DNA from: Eggerthellaceae bacterium
GTDB taxonomy: Bacteria > Actinomycetota > Coriobacteriia > Coriobacteriales > Eggerthellaceae
Direction: 5' to 3'
DNA: 41,715 bases
NCBI GenBank assembly: GCA_017434045.1
Contig: JAFRGA010000046.1
Span: forward strand, 1 to 41,715
Of this stretch, positions 8,525 through 16,781 are shown one piece after another. Position 1 is the first letter of the stretch; each line of letters starts with the position of its first letter. The position numbers and the translations under genes were made by a program. Under the pieces are notes generated by a model. It ran no database searches and was not told the DNA's origin. It was given only the letters and a program-made list of their open reading frames with translations.

Positions 8525-9349
8525 ATGAGTAACTGCGGCGCCCAACTTGAATTCATCCACGCGGGTCTCGTCTTCGAGGACGGGCCGGAACGCCTGCGTG
8601 CGCTGCGCGACCTGAGCGTAACCGTTCGCCCAGGCGAATCCGTGGCGCTCATCGGGCCGTCTGGATGCGGCAAGTCCACCACCCTGCGCCTCGCATCGGG
8701 CATGCTCTCGCCCTCGGAAGGCGACGTCCTCGTGAACGGGATGCCCGTTGGAAAGCCGCGTCAAGAGACGGCTCTCATCCCGCAAGACCTCGGTTTGCTG
8801 CCCTGGAAGACCGTGCTACAGAACGCGGTTCTCGGCCTCGCCATCCGCAAAGTGCCCAAAGACCAGGCGCTGCAGCATGCGAAGGATGCCTTGTCCCAGG
8901 TGGGCCTCGAAGGCTTCGAGGCCGCCTATCCCAAGGAGCTCTCGGGCGGCATGCGCCAACGCCTCGCCCTGGCGCGCGCCTTGGCCATGGATGCAGACCT
9001 GCTGCTCATGGACGAGCCGCTTTCGGCGGTGGACGCCCTGTTGCGCGAGTCGCTGCAGGACGTGCTGCTTGACCTGTGGCGCGAACGCGGGCACACGCAA
9101 ATGCTTGTGACTCATTCGATCGAGGAGGCGGTGTATTTGGGCGAGCGGATTCTCGTCTTCAGCCCGCGCCCCGCCACCCTCAAGGCCGACATCGCCAACC
9201 CCCATGTGGGTGAAGACGGCTGGCGCGACTCCGCGCAGTTCGCGAACCAGTGCAACGAGGTTCGCAGTGCCCTTGCCGAGAGCGCCGGAGAGGCGACGGG
9301 GGCAAACCCGCCTGAACCGCAAGCCGCCGCCGACAAGAAGGGGCGGTGA
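8525..9349 (+). CDS. NitT/TauT-type ABC transporter ATP-binding protein
   Basis: ATPase of the nitrate/sulfonate/taurine (SsuB/TauB-like) ABC family, 274 aa. It has Walker A GPSGCGKSTTLR, Q-loop IPQDLGLLPWKTV, signature LSGGMRQRLALARALA, Walker B LLLMDEPLSAVDA and H-loop VTHSIEEAV. The C-terminal 30 residues are Ala/Gly/Glu-rich. ATG at 8525 has no clear ribosome-binding site, but TATGAT at 8510-8515 sits at the distance expected for a leaderless message. The permease gene begins 4 nt after the stop. The substrate is not predictable, and no substrate-binding protein is encoded nearby. Confidence 0.9.
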   Translation: MSNCGAQLEFIHAGLVFEDGPERLRALRDLSVTVRPGESVALIGPSGCGKSTTLRLASGMLSPSEGDVLVNGMPVGKPRQETALIPQDLGLLPWKTVLQNAVLGLAIRKVPKDQALQHAKDALSQVGLEGFEAAYPKELSGGMRQRLALARALAMDADLLLMDEPLSAVDALLRESLQDVLLDLWRERGHTQMLVTHSIEEAVYLGERILVFSPRPATLKADIANPHVGEDGWRDSAQFANQCNEVRSALAESAGEATGANPPEPQAAADKKGR

Positions 9350-9353
9350 CGTC

Positions 9354-10097
9354 GTGAAGGGGTCCATGCTCTCCAAAGTTGGCGGTTACGTGTTTGCCGT
9401 GGCGTTCATCGTGGCTGGCTGGTGGATTACAGCCCTGGCTGTCAATTCCCCCGCACTTCCCACGCCTGCGCAAACCGTCGAGGTCCTCGGGTCCAACATG
9501 GACGTGCTCATCCCGTTCTTCTGGACCAGCGCGTACCGCGTGGTGGCGTCGTTGCTGATCGGGACGCTTCTGGCCGTGCCCATCGCGCAGCTTTGCACCC
9601 GCTCGCGCGTCCTCGACAGGCTGTTCGCCCCGGTTCTGTACCTGCTGTACCCCATCCCGAAAGTGGTGCTGCTCCCCATCTTGCTGGTCCTGTTCGGGCT
9701 GGCCGACGCTCCCAAGATCGTCCTCATCTCCCTGACGGTTTTCTTCCAGGTGCTCGTCGCAGTGCGCGACGCGGTGAAGGCAGTGCCCGAAAGCGCCCTC
9801 ATCTCGGTCAGGGCGCTTGGCGGTTCTGCCTGGGACGAATACCGGCACGTCTATGTGCCCGCCACGCTTCCCGCCGTCTTCACGTCGCTGCGCATCGGCG
9901 TGGGAACCGCCATCGCGGTCCTGTTCATAGCCGAGGCCATGGCGGGCTCCACCGGGCTGGGCTATTTCATCATGCAATCATGGTCGATGGTGAACTACCC
10001 GCGCATGTTCGCCGGGATCATCGCCTTGGCGTTGCTGGGCCTCGTGCTCTATGCGATCTTCGACCTCTTGGAGCGCAGGCTCACCCGCTGGCGCTAG
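9354..10097 (+). CDS. NitT/TauT-type ABC transporter permease
   Basis: Integral membrane permease, 247 aa, partner of the preceding ATPase. About six hydrophobic segments are visible: VFAVAFIVAGWWITALAV, VVASLLIGTLLAVPIA, LYLLYPIPKVVLLPILLVLF, IGVGTAIAVLFIAEAM and IIALALLGLVLYAIF among them. The BPD_transp_1 EAA loop reads RALGGSAWDEYRHVYVPATLP. The GTG at 9354, 4 nt after the ATPase stop, is preceded by AAGGGG (11-nt spacer); the ATG at 9366 has too short a spacer. The chain ends RRLTRWR. The missing SsuA/TauA-like binding protein makes the transporter incomplete as seen. Confidence 0.9.
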   Translation: MKGSMLSKVGGYVFAVAFIVAGWWITALAVNSPALPTPAQTVEVLGSNMDVLIPFFWTSAYRVVASLLIGTLLAVPIAQLCTRSRVLDRLFAPVLYLLYPIPKVVLLPILLVLFGLADAPKIVLISLTVFFQVLVAVRDAVKAVPESALISVRALGGSAWDEYRHVYVPATLPAVFTSLRIGVGTAIAVLFIAEAMAGSTGLGYFIMQSWSMVNYPRMFAGIIALALLGLVLYAIFDLLERRLTRWR

Positions 10098-10122
10098 CGC
10101 ATGGCGCCTGAACGGTCTCGAT

Positions 10123-10149
10123 TTGCCCAATCGAAAGGTTGCATAGTAT
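10123..10149 (+). promoter_or_regulatory. Possible galE promoter
   Basis: TTGCCC (10123-10128) and TAGTAT (10144-10149) with a short 15-nt spacer, 48 bp before galE. The -35 lies in the loop of a TCGATT/AATCGA palindrome. Weak candidate. Confidence 0.35.
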
Positions 10150-10196
10150 CCTGAACATCGCCAACCGAACGGCGAACCCTGTGAAAGCGAGGACCT

Positions 10197-11324
10197 ATGG
10201 CAAACAGGAACTTGGCGAAACCCACCGAGAACACGACCGTTCTCGTCACCGGCGGAGCGGGATTCATCGGCAGTCACACCTGCGTCGAGCTCATTGACGC
10301 AGGCTACAACGTCGTCATCGTGGACGACCTTTCCAACTCATCGGAAATCGCCGTGGAGCGCATCCGCAAGATCACAGGCGTTGACGAGTCGCGCCTTTCG
10401 TTTGTGAAGGCCTCCATCCTCGACCGTGACGCACTCCAAGACGTGTTCGCAAACTACGAGATAGACGCGATAATCCATTTCGCAGGCTTCAAGGCGGTTG
10501 GCGAAAGCGTCGTCAAGCCGCTCGAGTACTACTGGAACAACATCGCCGGCACACTGGTGCTGTGCGACGTCGCGCGCCAGCACGACTGCAAGAACATCGT
10601 GTTCTCGAGCAGCGCCACCGTCTACGGCGAGCCGGAGTTCGTCCCCATAACCGAGGATTGTCCGAAGCATACGCCGACCAACCCTTATGGCCAGACCAAG
10701 TCGATGCTCGAGCAGATCCTAAGCGATTTGTACGTGGGCGATCCCGAGTGGAACGTTGTGCTGCTCCGCTACTTCAACCCCATCGGAGCGCATGAATCCG
10801 GGCTCATCGGCGAGGACCCAAAAGGCATCCCGAACAACTTGGTGCCCTATGTGGCCCAGGTAGCCGTCGGAAAGCTCGCTGCTGTCGGCGTTTTCGGCGA
10901 CGATTACCCCACCCCCGATGGAACGGGCGTGCGCGACTACATCCACGTCGTCGACCTCGCCCGCGGGCACGTGGCTGCACTGCGCTGGATGGCGGGCCTG
11001 GTCGGAACCGGGAGGCCGCTGGGAATTGGCTCGATGGCAGGTACGCCGGCAGAGGACGGCACGCGCCGCGGCGTCGGCATCTTCAACTTGGGAACGGGTA
11101 CGGGATCGAGCGTCCTCGACGTCATCCGCGCCTACGGCCGCGCCTGCGGGCACGACATCCCCTACGAGATCAAGCCCCGCCGATCGGGCGATATCGCCGA
11201 GAACTACGCGGCGTGCAACAAGGCCCGCGATGAGCTTGGATGGGTCGCCGAATACGATCTCGACCGCATGTGCGCCGATAGCTGGCGCTGGCAATCTGGC
11301 AATCCCGACGGGTACCGAAGCTAG
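10197..11324 (+). CDS. galE: UDP-glucose 4-epimerase
   Basis: Cytosolic SDR enzyme interconverting UDP-glucose and UDP-galactose (and possibly the N-acetyl forms) with bound NAD. The dinucleotide motif TGGAGFIGSHTCVEL is at residues 18-32. The catalytic segment has SSSATVYGEPE (catalytic Ser region) and NPYGQTKSMLE (YxxxK). VRDYIHVVDLARGH and LRYFNPIGAHESGLIGEDP are typical of GalE. At 375 aa it is longer than the usual ~338; the excess is mainly a Gly/Arg-rich insertion after AALRWMAGL (about residues 265-292) before the conserved FNLGTGTGSSVLDV. GCGAGGA lies 7 nt upstream of the ATG. Monocistronic, with a terminator immediately after. Confidence 0.95.
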   Translation: MANRNLAKPTENTTVLVTGGAGFIGSHTCVELIDAGYNVVIVDDLSNSSEIAVERIRKITGVDESRLSFVKASILDRDALQDVFANYEIDAIIHFAGFKAVGESVVKPLEYYWNNIAGTLVLCDVARQHDCKNIVFSSSATVYGEPEFVPITEDCPKHTPTNPYGQTKSMLEQILSDLYVGDPEWNVVLLRYFNPIGAHESGLIGEDPKGIPNNLVPYVAQVAVGKLAAVGVFGDDYPTPDGTGVRDYIHVVDLARGHVAALRWMAGLVGTGRPLGIGSMAGTPAEDGTRRGVGIFNLGTGTGSSVLDVIRAYGRACGHDIPYEIKPRRSGDIAENYAACNKARDELGWVAEYDLDRMCADSWRWQSGNPDGYRS

Positions 11325-11330
11325 CTATGC

Positions 11331-11364
11331 GAGCGCCCCGGTCAGTTGACCAGGGCGCTCTTAG
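11331..11364 (+). terminator. Terminator after galE
   Basis: GAGCGCCC+GGTCA pairs with TGACC+GGGCGCTC (11331-11360), followed by the T-rich TTAGTTGT. The convergent LCP gene ends 48 bp further on. Confidence 0.7.
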
Positions 11365-11408
11365 TTGTATCAGATGGACCGCGATTCTTGCGGGACTCCT
11401 CGAGGGCT

Positions 11409-12815
11409 CTACTCCTCTACGTTTTCGGCTTCGCCGTTTTCGCCTTCTTCGATAGAGTAGTCAACAGACTCTCCGTCCCCGACATCATTCTGCCCGTTTT
11501 GCTCGTAGTCCTCTTCATACAGCTCGGGTGACGTGTTGTAGTCGACTTCGTCAATGACGTAATCTCCATCTTCGCTGTAAGTGGGACCGACGGCACCGGT
11601 GTTCGATTCAAGCGGACGGCCGCCGTTCGCCGCGATGATGTCCTCGTTGATGCTCGACTCGGTTACGCCCTTGCTCACATCCTTGCCAGCCATGAACATC
11701 TTCATCATTTCCTTGACGCCAGCCGTATCGGCAATGACGTAGGAGACTTGATCGATGGTTGCCGTACTCGAAGGAAGCGACGCCGTGAAAATCTCGACGG
11801 GATAATCGTTGTTGTGACGAATATGGTCAGCCAAATCGTAGATAAAATCGAAGTCGATGCCTTTGTCGGTTTTCAGGAACTTCGTAGATGCCTTGATGAG
11901 CCCCGAAAGTTCGGTGGCCGGAGCGGTGAGCGCCTTGTTGATGATGGCCATGATGACCTTGCGCTGATTCACCTGTCGCGTGTAGTCCCCGTCGACATAC
12001 GCGCGGCTTCGCGCGAGAATGAGGGCATGCTCTCCGTCGAGATGCTGTTTGCCCTTGTCGATGTGGCCTCCAGCGTCCTCGTCGTTGATTTCCTCGTCAA
12101 CCTCGACATCAATACCGCCGATTGCGTCTACGAGACCGACCAGCCCTTCGAAGTTGATTTCGGCATAATGGTCGATATCAACGCCTGTTAGGTCCTTCAC
12201 GGCGGCGATGGTACCGCTTGGGCCGCCATAGGTGTAGGCTGCATTGAACTTCTGCACGCCCTGGCCCTCTATCTCGATGCGCGTATCACGCGGGATGGAC
12301 ACCATGGACACCCTGTTAATCGTGGGATCGACCCGAACGAGGATGATGGTGTCGGTACGCGCGCCCATGTCGGGATCGTCGGCACGGGCATCCGAACCCA
12401 GCAGCAGAACGGTGAAAGGCTCGTCGAAGACGTTCTTCGCCTCTTCGGACTTCTGCGTCAGGACCTCTTGAACCTTGAGCTCCTCTTCCTGGGAAAGCCG
12501 CAGATCTTCATTGATTGCCTGTTTCTGAGCTTCTTTGTAAACGTAAAGCCCCAAGGCGGTAACGGCGGCGAGCAAGGCGACCACGATAACGGCAATGGCG
12601 ATCTTCTTACCCCGCGACATGCCCGTTTCCTCGCTTTTGTAGTGCATGTTATCGCGCGAGTATTGGGCATACGTGCCGTTAACGACAGGTTGGCCGGCCT
12701 GAGAGCCGCTTCCCTTCTTATTCGTTTGGTGGTAAGAGGCGGGTACGAACCCGCCGGGCTCCGGCGAGGCGCCTTCTGGCACGTTTTCGCTATGGTTACC
12801 CTTCTTCTTCGCCAT
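11409..12815 (-). CDS. LytR-CpsA-Psr (LCP) family cell-wall glycopolymer ligase
   Basis: Membrane-anchored enzyme of 468 aa that transfers lipid-linked glycopolymers to peptidoglycan on the outer face. A polar N-terminal region of about 70 residues is followed by one TM helix (KIAIAVIVVALLAAVTALGLYVY). The LCP core has TVLLLGSDARADDPDMGARTDTIILV, VSIPRDTRIEIEGQG, KFNAAYTYGG, GLVGLVDAIGGIDVEVDEEI and ALILARSRAYVDGDYTRQVNQ, with the Asp/Arg residues of the pyrophosphate-binding pocket. A long acidic C-terminal tail (ENGEAENVEE) extends past the domain. AAGGGGAG precedes the ATG. It appears monocistronic. Confidence 0.93.
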   Translation of the reverse strand: MAKKKGNHSENVPEGASPEPGGFVPASYHQTNKKGSGSQAGQPVVNGTYAQYSRDNMHYKSEETGMSRGKKIAIAVIVVALLAAVTALGLYVYKEAQKQAINEDLRLSQEEELKVQEVLTQKSEEAKNVFDEPFTVLLLGSDARADDPDMGARTDTIILVRVDPTINRVSMVSIPRDTRIEIEGQGVQKFNAAYTYGGPSGTIAAVKDLTGVDIDHYAEINFEGLVGLVDAIGGIDVEVDEEINDEDAGGHIDKGKQHLDGEHALILARSRAYVDGDYTRQVNQRKVIMAIINKALTAPATELSGLIKASTKFLKTDKGIDFDFIYDLADHIRHNNDYPVEIFTASLPSSTATIDQVSYVIADTAGVKEMMKMFMAGKDVSKGVTESSINEDIIAANGGRPLESNTGAVGPTYSEDGDYVIDEVDYNTSPELYEEDYEQNGQNDVGDGESVDYSIEEGENGEAENVEE

Positions 12816-12955
12816 GAACTCTCCCCTTGAAATTGTGCTTCAACGCGGCGTTTGGGTCTGAAAGGTAATTTTATCATTGGACGATAGACACCATAAAACG
12901 GTCATAGGAGCAGCACTTTTTCGTTTTATCCCCATCATCCTCCCCACATGGGAGC

Positions 12956-12971
12956 ATGACTTACAAGTCAT
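12956..12971. promoter_or_regulatory. Palindrome upstream of the XRE regulator
   Basis: ATGACTT-AC-AAGTCAT is a perfect 16-bp dyad 33 bp before the XRE gene, suggesting an autoregulatory operator. A CTCCC/GGGAG hairpin (12940-12954) abuts it. Confidence 0.4.
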
Positions 12972-13003
12972 AATCGCCAACTTTTACCCATTACGATAAG
13001 AGC

Positions 13004-13276
13004 ATGTCCCGTATTGCATACCACTCGATTGGTGTTCCGCCATCTCGCCAAGGCGAGCTGAGCCGAGTGTTTGGCCGCAATGTTCGCGACATTCGATCCG
13101 AACAACAACTGAGCATAACCACCCTTGCCCGCATAAGCGGCATTTGCAGGCCTCTCCTGATGAAAATCGAGAAAGGCGAATCTGATGTCAGGCTTTCATA
13201 TGTGGAACGCCTCGGGGCCGCGCTCTGCGTTTCGCCGCTGGAGCTGTTGACTCCCAAGAACACCAACATGCCTTGA
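13004..13276 (+). CDS. Small XRE-family DNA-binding regulator
   Basis: 90-aa protein consisting almost wholly of a Cro/CI-type helix-turn-helix: GRNVRDIRSEQQLSITTLARISGICRPLLMKIEKGESDVRLSYVERLGAALCVSPLELL, with the recognition helix around RPLLMKIEKG. It has no second domain. Its target is unknown; the 16-bp dyad upstream suggests self-control. The ribosome-binding site is weak (GATAAGAG close to the ATG). A stand-alone regulator with no partner gene in view. Confidence 0.8.
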   Translation: MSRIAYHSIGVPPSRQGELSRVFGRNVRDIRSEQQLSITTLARISGICRPLLMKIEKGESDVRLSYVERLGAALCVSPLELLTPKNTNMP

Positions 13277-13373
13277 TGAAACCATTGAAGAGGCGGCCGA
13301 TGCGCAGACTGACCAAAGCCTCGCCCTATGAGCGGCTGGCAGCAGCTCGGGCGCTGCGCCGGGTTCCTTTCTT

Positions 13374-13475
13374 GTCAGTGCGAAGCGGTTCACCTGGATG
13401 CCCGCATCGGAGATTCTTCGGGCTTCGCCCTCAGAATGACAGAAGGCGTGATGAAGTGCCGAGCAGTTCATCACG
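13374..13475. repeat. MITE-like element copy 2 plus adjoining hairpin
   Basis: The segment GCGAAGCGGTTCACC through CTCAGAATGACAG (to 13442) matches the right two thirds of the element at 3753-3847, differing at scattered bases; its left end is degenerate. It is followed, as copy 1 is preceded, by a separate hairpin (CGTGATGAA/TTCATCACG, 13447-13475). Non-coding. Confidence 0.55.
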
Positions 13476-13482
13476 GGGCGCG

Positions 13483-13511
13483 AAAAAGGCGCCCGCTTTG
13501 ATGCGGGCGCC
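13483..13511 (-). terminator. Terminator of the phosphoglucomutase gene
   Basis: On the minus strand GGCGCCCGC pairs perfectly with GCGGGCGCC and is followed by TTTTT, about 40 bp after the stop codon. Confidence 0.85.
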
Positions 13512-13552
13512 CTTCGGTGATTCTTTTCGCCAAACGACTCTTGTCGGAACTC

Positions 13553-15238
13553 TTACTGCATGAGCTCGCTGACTTCGGCTTCCAGGTCGGCCAGCAGCTG
13601 CTCGGCCGCCTCGCGCGTCTCGCGCTTCGAGAACAGGTAGGCTTTGACCTTGGGCTCGGTGCCGCTCGGGCGGAAGATCACCTTGTTGCCGCCCTCGAGG
13701 TCGAACTCCACGACGTTTGCGGCAGGCAGGCCGTTCACGCCTGTCGCGTAGTCGATGCAGCCTTCCACCGCGCAGCCGGCAAACGCCGCAGGCGGCTCCT
13801 CGCGCAGGCCCTTCATCAGGGCCGTCATGCGTTCTCCGCCCTCGACGCCGGGGAAGCTGAAGGAGAGCGTCTTGTTCAGGAAGTACCCATGCTTCTCGTA
13901 CAGCGCACGCATGGCGTCGGCCAGGTTCATTCCCTGCGCCTTGTAGTACTGGGCCATCTGGCAAACGAGCATGCTCGCATCGACAGCGTCCTTGTCGCGC
14001 ACGTGCGTGCCGTTCAGGTACCCGTAGCTCTCCTCGAACCCGAACAGGTAACGGTCGGCTTCGCCTTCCGCCTCAAGTTCGCCGATAATGCCGCCGATGT
14101 ACTTGAAGCCGGTCAGCACGCGGCGCACCTCGAAACCGTACTGGGCGGCAACGGCGTCGACCATGACCGATGACACGATCGTGGTGACGGCGACCTTGCG
14201 CTTCAGGGCCTCGGCGCCCTGCGTGTCGCCAACCATGCGCGCGCAGTAGTCGAGCAGCAGCACGCCGGTCTCGTTGCCGGTCAGCAGCAGGTAGTCATCG
14301 CCATCCTTCACGGCGATGCCCATGCGGTCGGCGTCGGGGTCGGTGGCGACCAGCAAGTCGGGGTGCACTACTTCGCACAGGTCGATGCCCTTCTGCAGCG
14401 CCTCGCGAATCTCGGGGTTCGGATACGGGCACGTCGGGAAGTTTCCGTCCGGCTCGGCCTGCTCGGGCACGACCGTCACGTCGGTGACGCCCACCCGTTC
14501 GAGGATGCGGCTCACGCACTCCAAGCCGGTGCCGTTGAGCGGCGTGTACACCAGCTTCAGCGGAAGCCCCTCGTCTTGGGGACGTGCCACCGAGCACGCC
14601 TCGACAGCGTCGATGAAGCGGTCGAGCACAGCCTCTTCGATCCACTCGACAAGCCCCTTTTCGATGGCTTCGTCGAAGTCGAGGATCTTTACGTCCTTGA
14701 ACGTGTCGACATTGGCTATGGCGGCGCTGATGGCATCGGCCGCCTCGGTTGCGATCTGGCAGCCGTCGGGGCCATAGGCCTTGTAGCCGTTGTACGGTGC
14801 GGGGTTATGGCTCGCGGTCATGCAAACGCCACCCGAGCAGGACAGGTCGCGAACAGCCCACGAAACACACGGGGTCGGCTCGATACGAGGGTAAACATAG
14901 GTCTTGATGCCGTTTGCGGCGAACACCTCGGCCGTGCGGCGGACGAACTCCTCGCCCTTGATGCGGCTGTCGCGGCCGATAGCCACGCTGGGATTCTCGA
15001 AGTTGGCATTCAAGTAGTCTGCGAAGCCCTGGGTTGCGCGCCCGACCGTGTGCACGTTCATGCGGTCGGTGCCGGCGCCGATGATGCCGCGCAAGCCGGC
15101 AGTGCCAAATGCGAGATCCTTATGGAAGGCCTCGATGGCAGCCTTCTCGTCAGAGCGCATTGCTTCCAGCTCTGCAAGCAGGTCTTCTTCTTTCACGTTG
15201 TTGAGCCAAAGGTCGAGCAGTTCCGTTTCCCTCGTCAT
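13553..15238 (-). CDS. Phosphoglucomutase/phosphomannomutase
   Basis: Alpha-D-phosphohexomutase interconverting hexose 1- and 6-phosphates, feeding glycolysis and nucleotide-sugar synthesis (with GalE). It is 561 aa, the size of the PgcA/PGM2-like branch. Four domains are marked by the phospho-serine loop TASHNPAPYNGYKAYGPDG, the Mg-binding loop DPDADRMGIA, the sugar loop FGFEESYGYL and the phosphate-binding loop RPSGTEPKVKAYL. The ORF is open 20 codons further upstream, but GGAAAGGATT 6 nt before the ATG at 15238 fixes the start. Single gene with a strong terminator. Confidence 0.95.
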   Translation of the reverse strand: MTRETELLDLWLNNVKEEDLLAELEAMRSDEKAAIEAFHKDLAFGTAGLRGIIGAGTDRMNVHTVGRATQGFADYLNANFENPSVAIGRDSRIKGEEFVRRTAEVFAANGIKTYVYPRIEPTPCVSWAVRDLSCSGGVCMTASHNPAPYNGYKAYGPDGCQIATEAADAISAAIANVDTFKDVKILDFDEAIEKGLVEWIEEAVLDRFIDAVEACSVARPQDEGLPLKLVYTPLNGTGLECVSRILERVGVTDVTVVPEQAEPDGNFPTCPYPNPEIREALQKGIDLCEVVHPDLLVATDPDADRMGIAVKDGDDYLLLTGNETGVLLLDYCARMVGDTQGAEALKRKVAVTTIVSSVMVDAVAAQYGFEVRRVLTGFKYIGGIIGELEAEGEADRYLFGFEESYGYLNGTHVRDKDAVDASMLVCQMAQYYKAQGMNLADAMRALYEKHGYFLNKTLSFSFPGVEGGERMTALMKGLREEPPAAFAGCAVEGCIDYATGVNGLPAANVVEFDLEGGNKVIFRPSGTEPKVKAYLFSKRETREAAEQLLADLEAEVSELMQ

Positions 15239-15470
15239 CGTCAATCCTTTCCCGTGTTTGACTTTCTCACGATGCATGTTCTTCTGTTCGTGTTCCATAT
15301 TAGCCGATTGGGGCGAGAAGCCTTGCCCCGTTCGTCTGAAGCGGCGTCATTTACATGGGGAATGCCAGAGTTGAACATGGAACCAAACGCAAGCTTTTCG
15401 AATGGCCCGGCTCCAGGGCGCTCGGACCCTCATCGGTTCGAGCCCCGTCACCTCGGGGTTGCGGCCTGAA

Positions 15471-15501
15471 ACCAAAGATGCAGCCGGGAAAGGGCTGCAT
15501 C
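15471..15501 (-). terminator. Terminator downstream of tRNA-Gly
   Basis: GATGCAGCC pairs with GGCTGCATC and is followed on the minus strand by TTTGGTTT, 12 bp after the tRNA 3' end. Confidence 0.75.
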
Positions 15502-15512
15502 CGAGACTGCTA

Positions 15513-15587
15513 TGGAGCGGGTGACGGGACTCGAACCCGCGAATGCGAGCTTGGGAAGCTCGTGCCTTACCACTTGGCGACACCCGC
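15513..15587 (-). tRNA. tRNA-Gly (anticodon CCC)
   Basis: A full cloverleaf is visible: acceptor GCGGGTG/CACCCGC, anticodon stem CGAGC/GCTCG with loop TTCCCAA (anticodon CCC, reading GGG), T-arm GCGGG-TTCGAGT-CCCGT, discriminator U and encoded CCA. It has its own terminator. Confidence 0.97.
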
Positions 15588-15735
15588 GCATCAATACCGC
15601 GCATCACACGGCAAGAAGCCATGATAGCGCTCTTTTCAACACGAAACATGCAAACTAGAAGAATTGCAGAAATAATTCCTTGCACCGACACCTGTAGTGG
15701 GGTAAGATTCTTTTCGCTCGTCTTGCGAGCCACAT

Positions 15736-15822
15736 GCGGGTGTGGCGGAATTGGCAGACGCGTACGGTTCAGGTCCGTATGGGGTTTTCCCCATGGGGGT
15801 TCAAGTCCCTTCACCCGCACCA
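15736..15822 (+). tRNA. tRNA-Leu (anticodon CAG)
   Basis: Class II tRNA with acceptor GCGGGTG/CACCCGC, anticodon stem TACGG/CCGTA with loop TTCAGGT (CAG, reading CUG), long variable arm (GGGG-tttt-CCCC), T-arm and encoded CCA after discriminator A. Confidence 0.97.
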
Positions 15823-15829
15823 CAAACAC

Positions 15830-15853
15830 AGCCGCTTCGAGCGGCTTTTTTAT
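15830..15853 (+). terminator. Terminator after tRNA-Leu
   Basis: AGCCGC-ttcga-GCGGCT followed by a run of six T, 8 bp after the CCA end. Confidence 0.88.
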
Positions 15854-15900
15854 TGCAACGATGCACATTGCAGCCGTAAACGGCAGAGTGGGAGCAGCCC

Positions 15901-16551
15901 ATGTTTTTCGACGCGTACATTTTCGACCTTGACGGAACGGTGCTCGACACGCTTCCGGACCTCGTGAACATCACGAACACAGTGCTTACGGAGTGGGATA
16001 TGCCCACCCATACGACTGAAGAGGTCAACAGCTACGTCGGCAACGGTGCCCGCATGCTCCTTGTGCGCGCCGCCCCGGAGGGCACCCCCGACGATGTGAT
16101 AGACGCCTTGCTGGCGCGTTGGAGGGATATCTATCCCGAGCTCGGACACCAGTTCACCCACCCTTACGCAGGCATTCCGGAAGCTTTGGACGAGCTGAAG
16201 GGCCGCGGAGCCAAGCTCGGCGTGCTCTCGAACAAGTTCGATGCGGCCACATGCGCGGTCATAGGCAGGCATTTCCCCGGCGTTTTCGACCTGGTGCGCG
16301 GCGAGGGCCCTGAAACGCCGCGAAAGCCCGACCCAACCGGCCTTCTGAAGATGATGGCCGACCTTGGCGTCGCGCCCGAAAGATGCGCCTACGTCGGGGA
16401 TTCCGGATCGGATATGACGGTGGCCGTCAACGCCGGCGCTGTGCCCGTGGGTGTGACATGGGGATATCGTAGCGCCGACGAGCTCAGGAAATGCGGGGCG
16501 CGCTACCTGGTCGATTCACCGGCAGAACTGGCGGCTATCACGGTCTGCTAA
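15901..16551 (+). CDS. HAD-superfamily phosphatase (phosphoglycolate phosphatase-like)
   Basis: Cytosolic phosphohydrolase of 216 aa. HAD motif I FDLDGTVLDT (nucleophile Asp9), motif II VLSNKFD, motif III lysine in PRKPDPTGL and motif IV YVGDSGSDMTVAVNAGA are all present, with a C1 helical cap (residues 17-85) as in Gph/PgmB-type enzymes. The motif signature TPRKPDPTGLLKMM and GVTWGYRSADEL favour phosphoglycolate phosphatase, but substrate specificity cannot be read from sequence. The ATG has GTGGGAG 8 nt upstream. The gene follows tRNA-Leu but is separated by its terminator. Confidence 0.88.
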   Translation: MFFDAYIFDLDGTVLDTLPDLVNITNTVLTEWDMPTHTTEEVNSYVGNGARMLLVRAAPEGTPDDVIDALLARWRDIYPELGHQFTHPYAGIPEALDELKGRGAKLGVLSNKFDAATCAVIGRHFPGVFDLVRGEGPETPRKPDPTGLLKMMADLGVAPERCAYVGDSGSDMTVAVNAGAVPVGVTWGYRSADELRKCGARYLVDSPAELAAITVC

Positions 16552-16781
16552 ACCAAAGTGCCGGACGCATGCGGGACTAAACCTTGTTCTTCATATCCCC
16601 AATGCCTTTCAGCCAAGCCAGGCCCGGGGTGAGATGAGCGCGATTCCGCAGACGCTACATTCCAAGCATTCCAATGCTAAGCGAGGACAAGCGCGAATCC
16701 CATCCTGGACCCGACTTGACTGAATGATGGGGTGAGCGCTATTTCGCAGCCACCGCAATTCGGGCGCTCGAACCCTGCAAG

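Noticed and set aside
7634..8785. 383-codon minus-strand ORF
   Set aside because: Antisense of the two ABC ATPase genes, with no family signature.
15423..15455. T-arm-like GGTTCGAGCCCCG near tRNA-Gly
   Set aside because: Looks like a tRNA remnant, but the stem is imperfect and no other arms can be found.
14363..15469. 368-codon plus-strand ORF
   Set aside because: Antisense of phosphoglucomutase, whose motifs are unmistakable on the other strand.
15347..15868. 173-codon minus-strand ORF over the tRNA genes
   Set aside because: Translation of tRNA-Leu and tRNA-Gly sequence; the tRNA folds explain the region fully.
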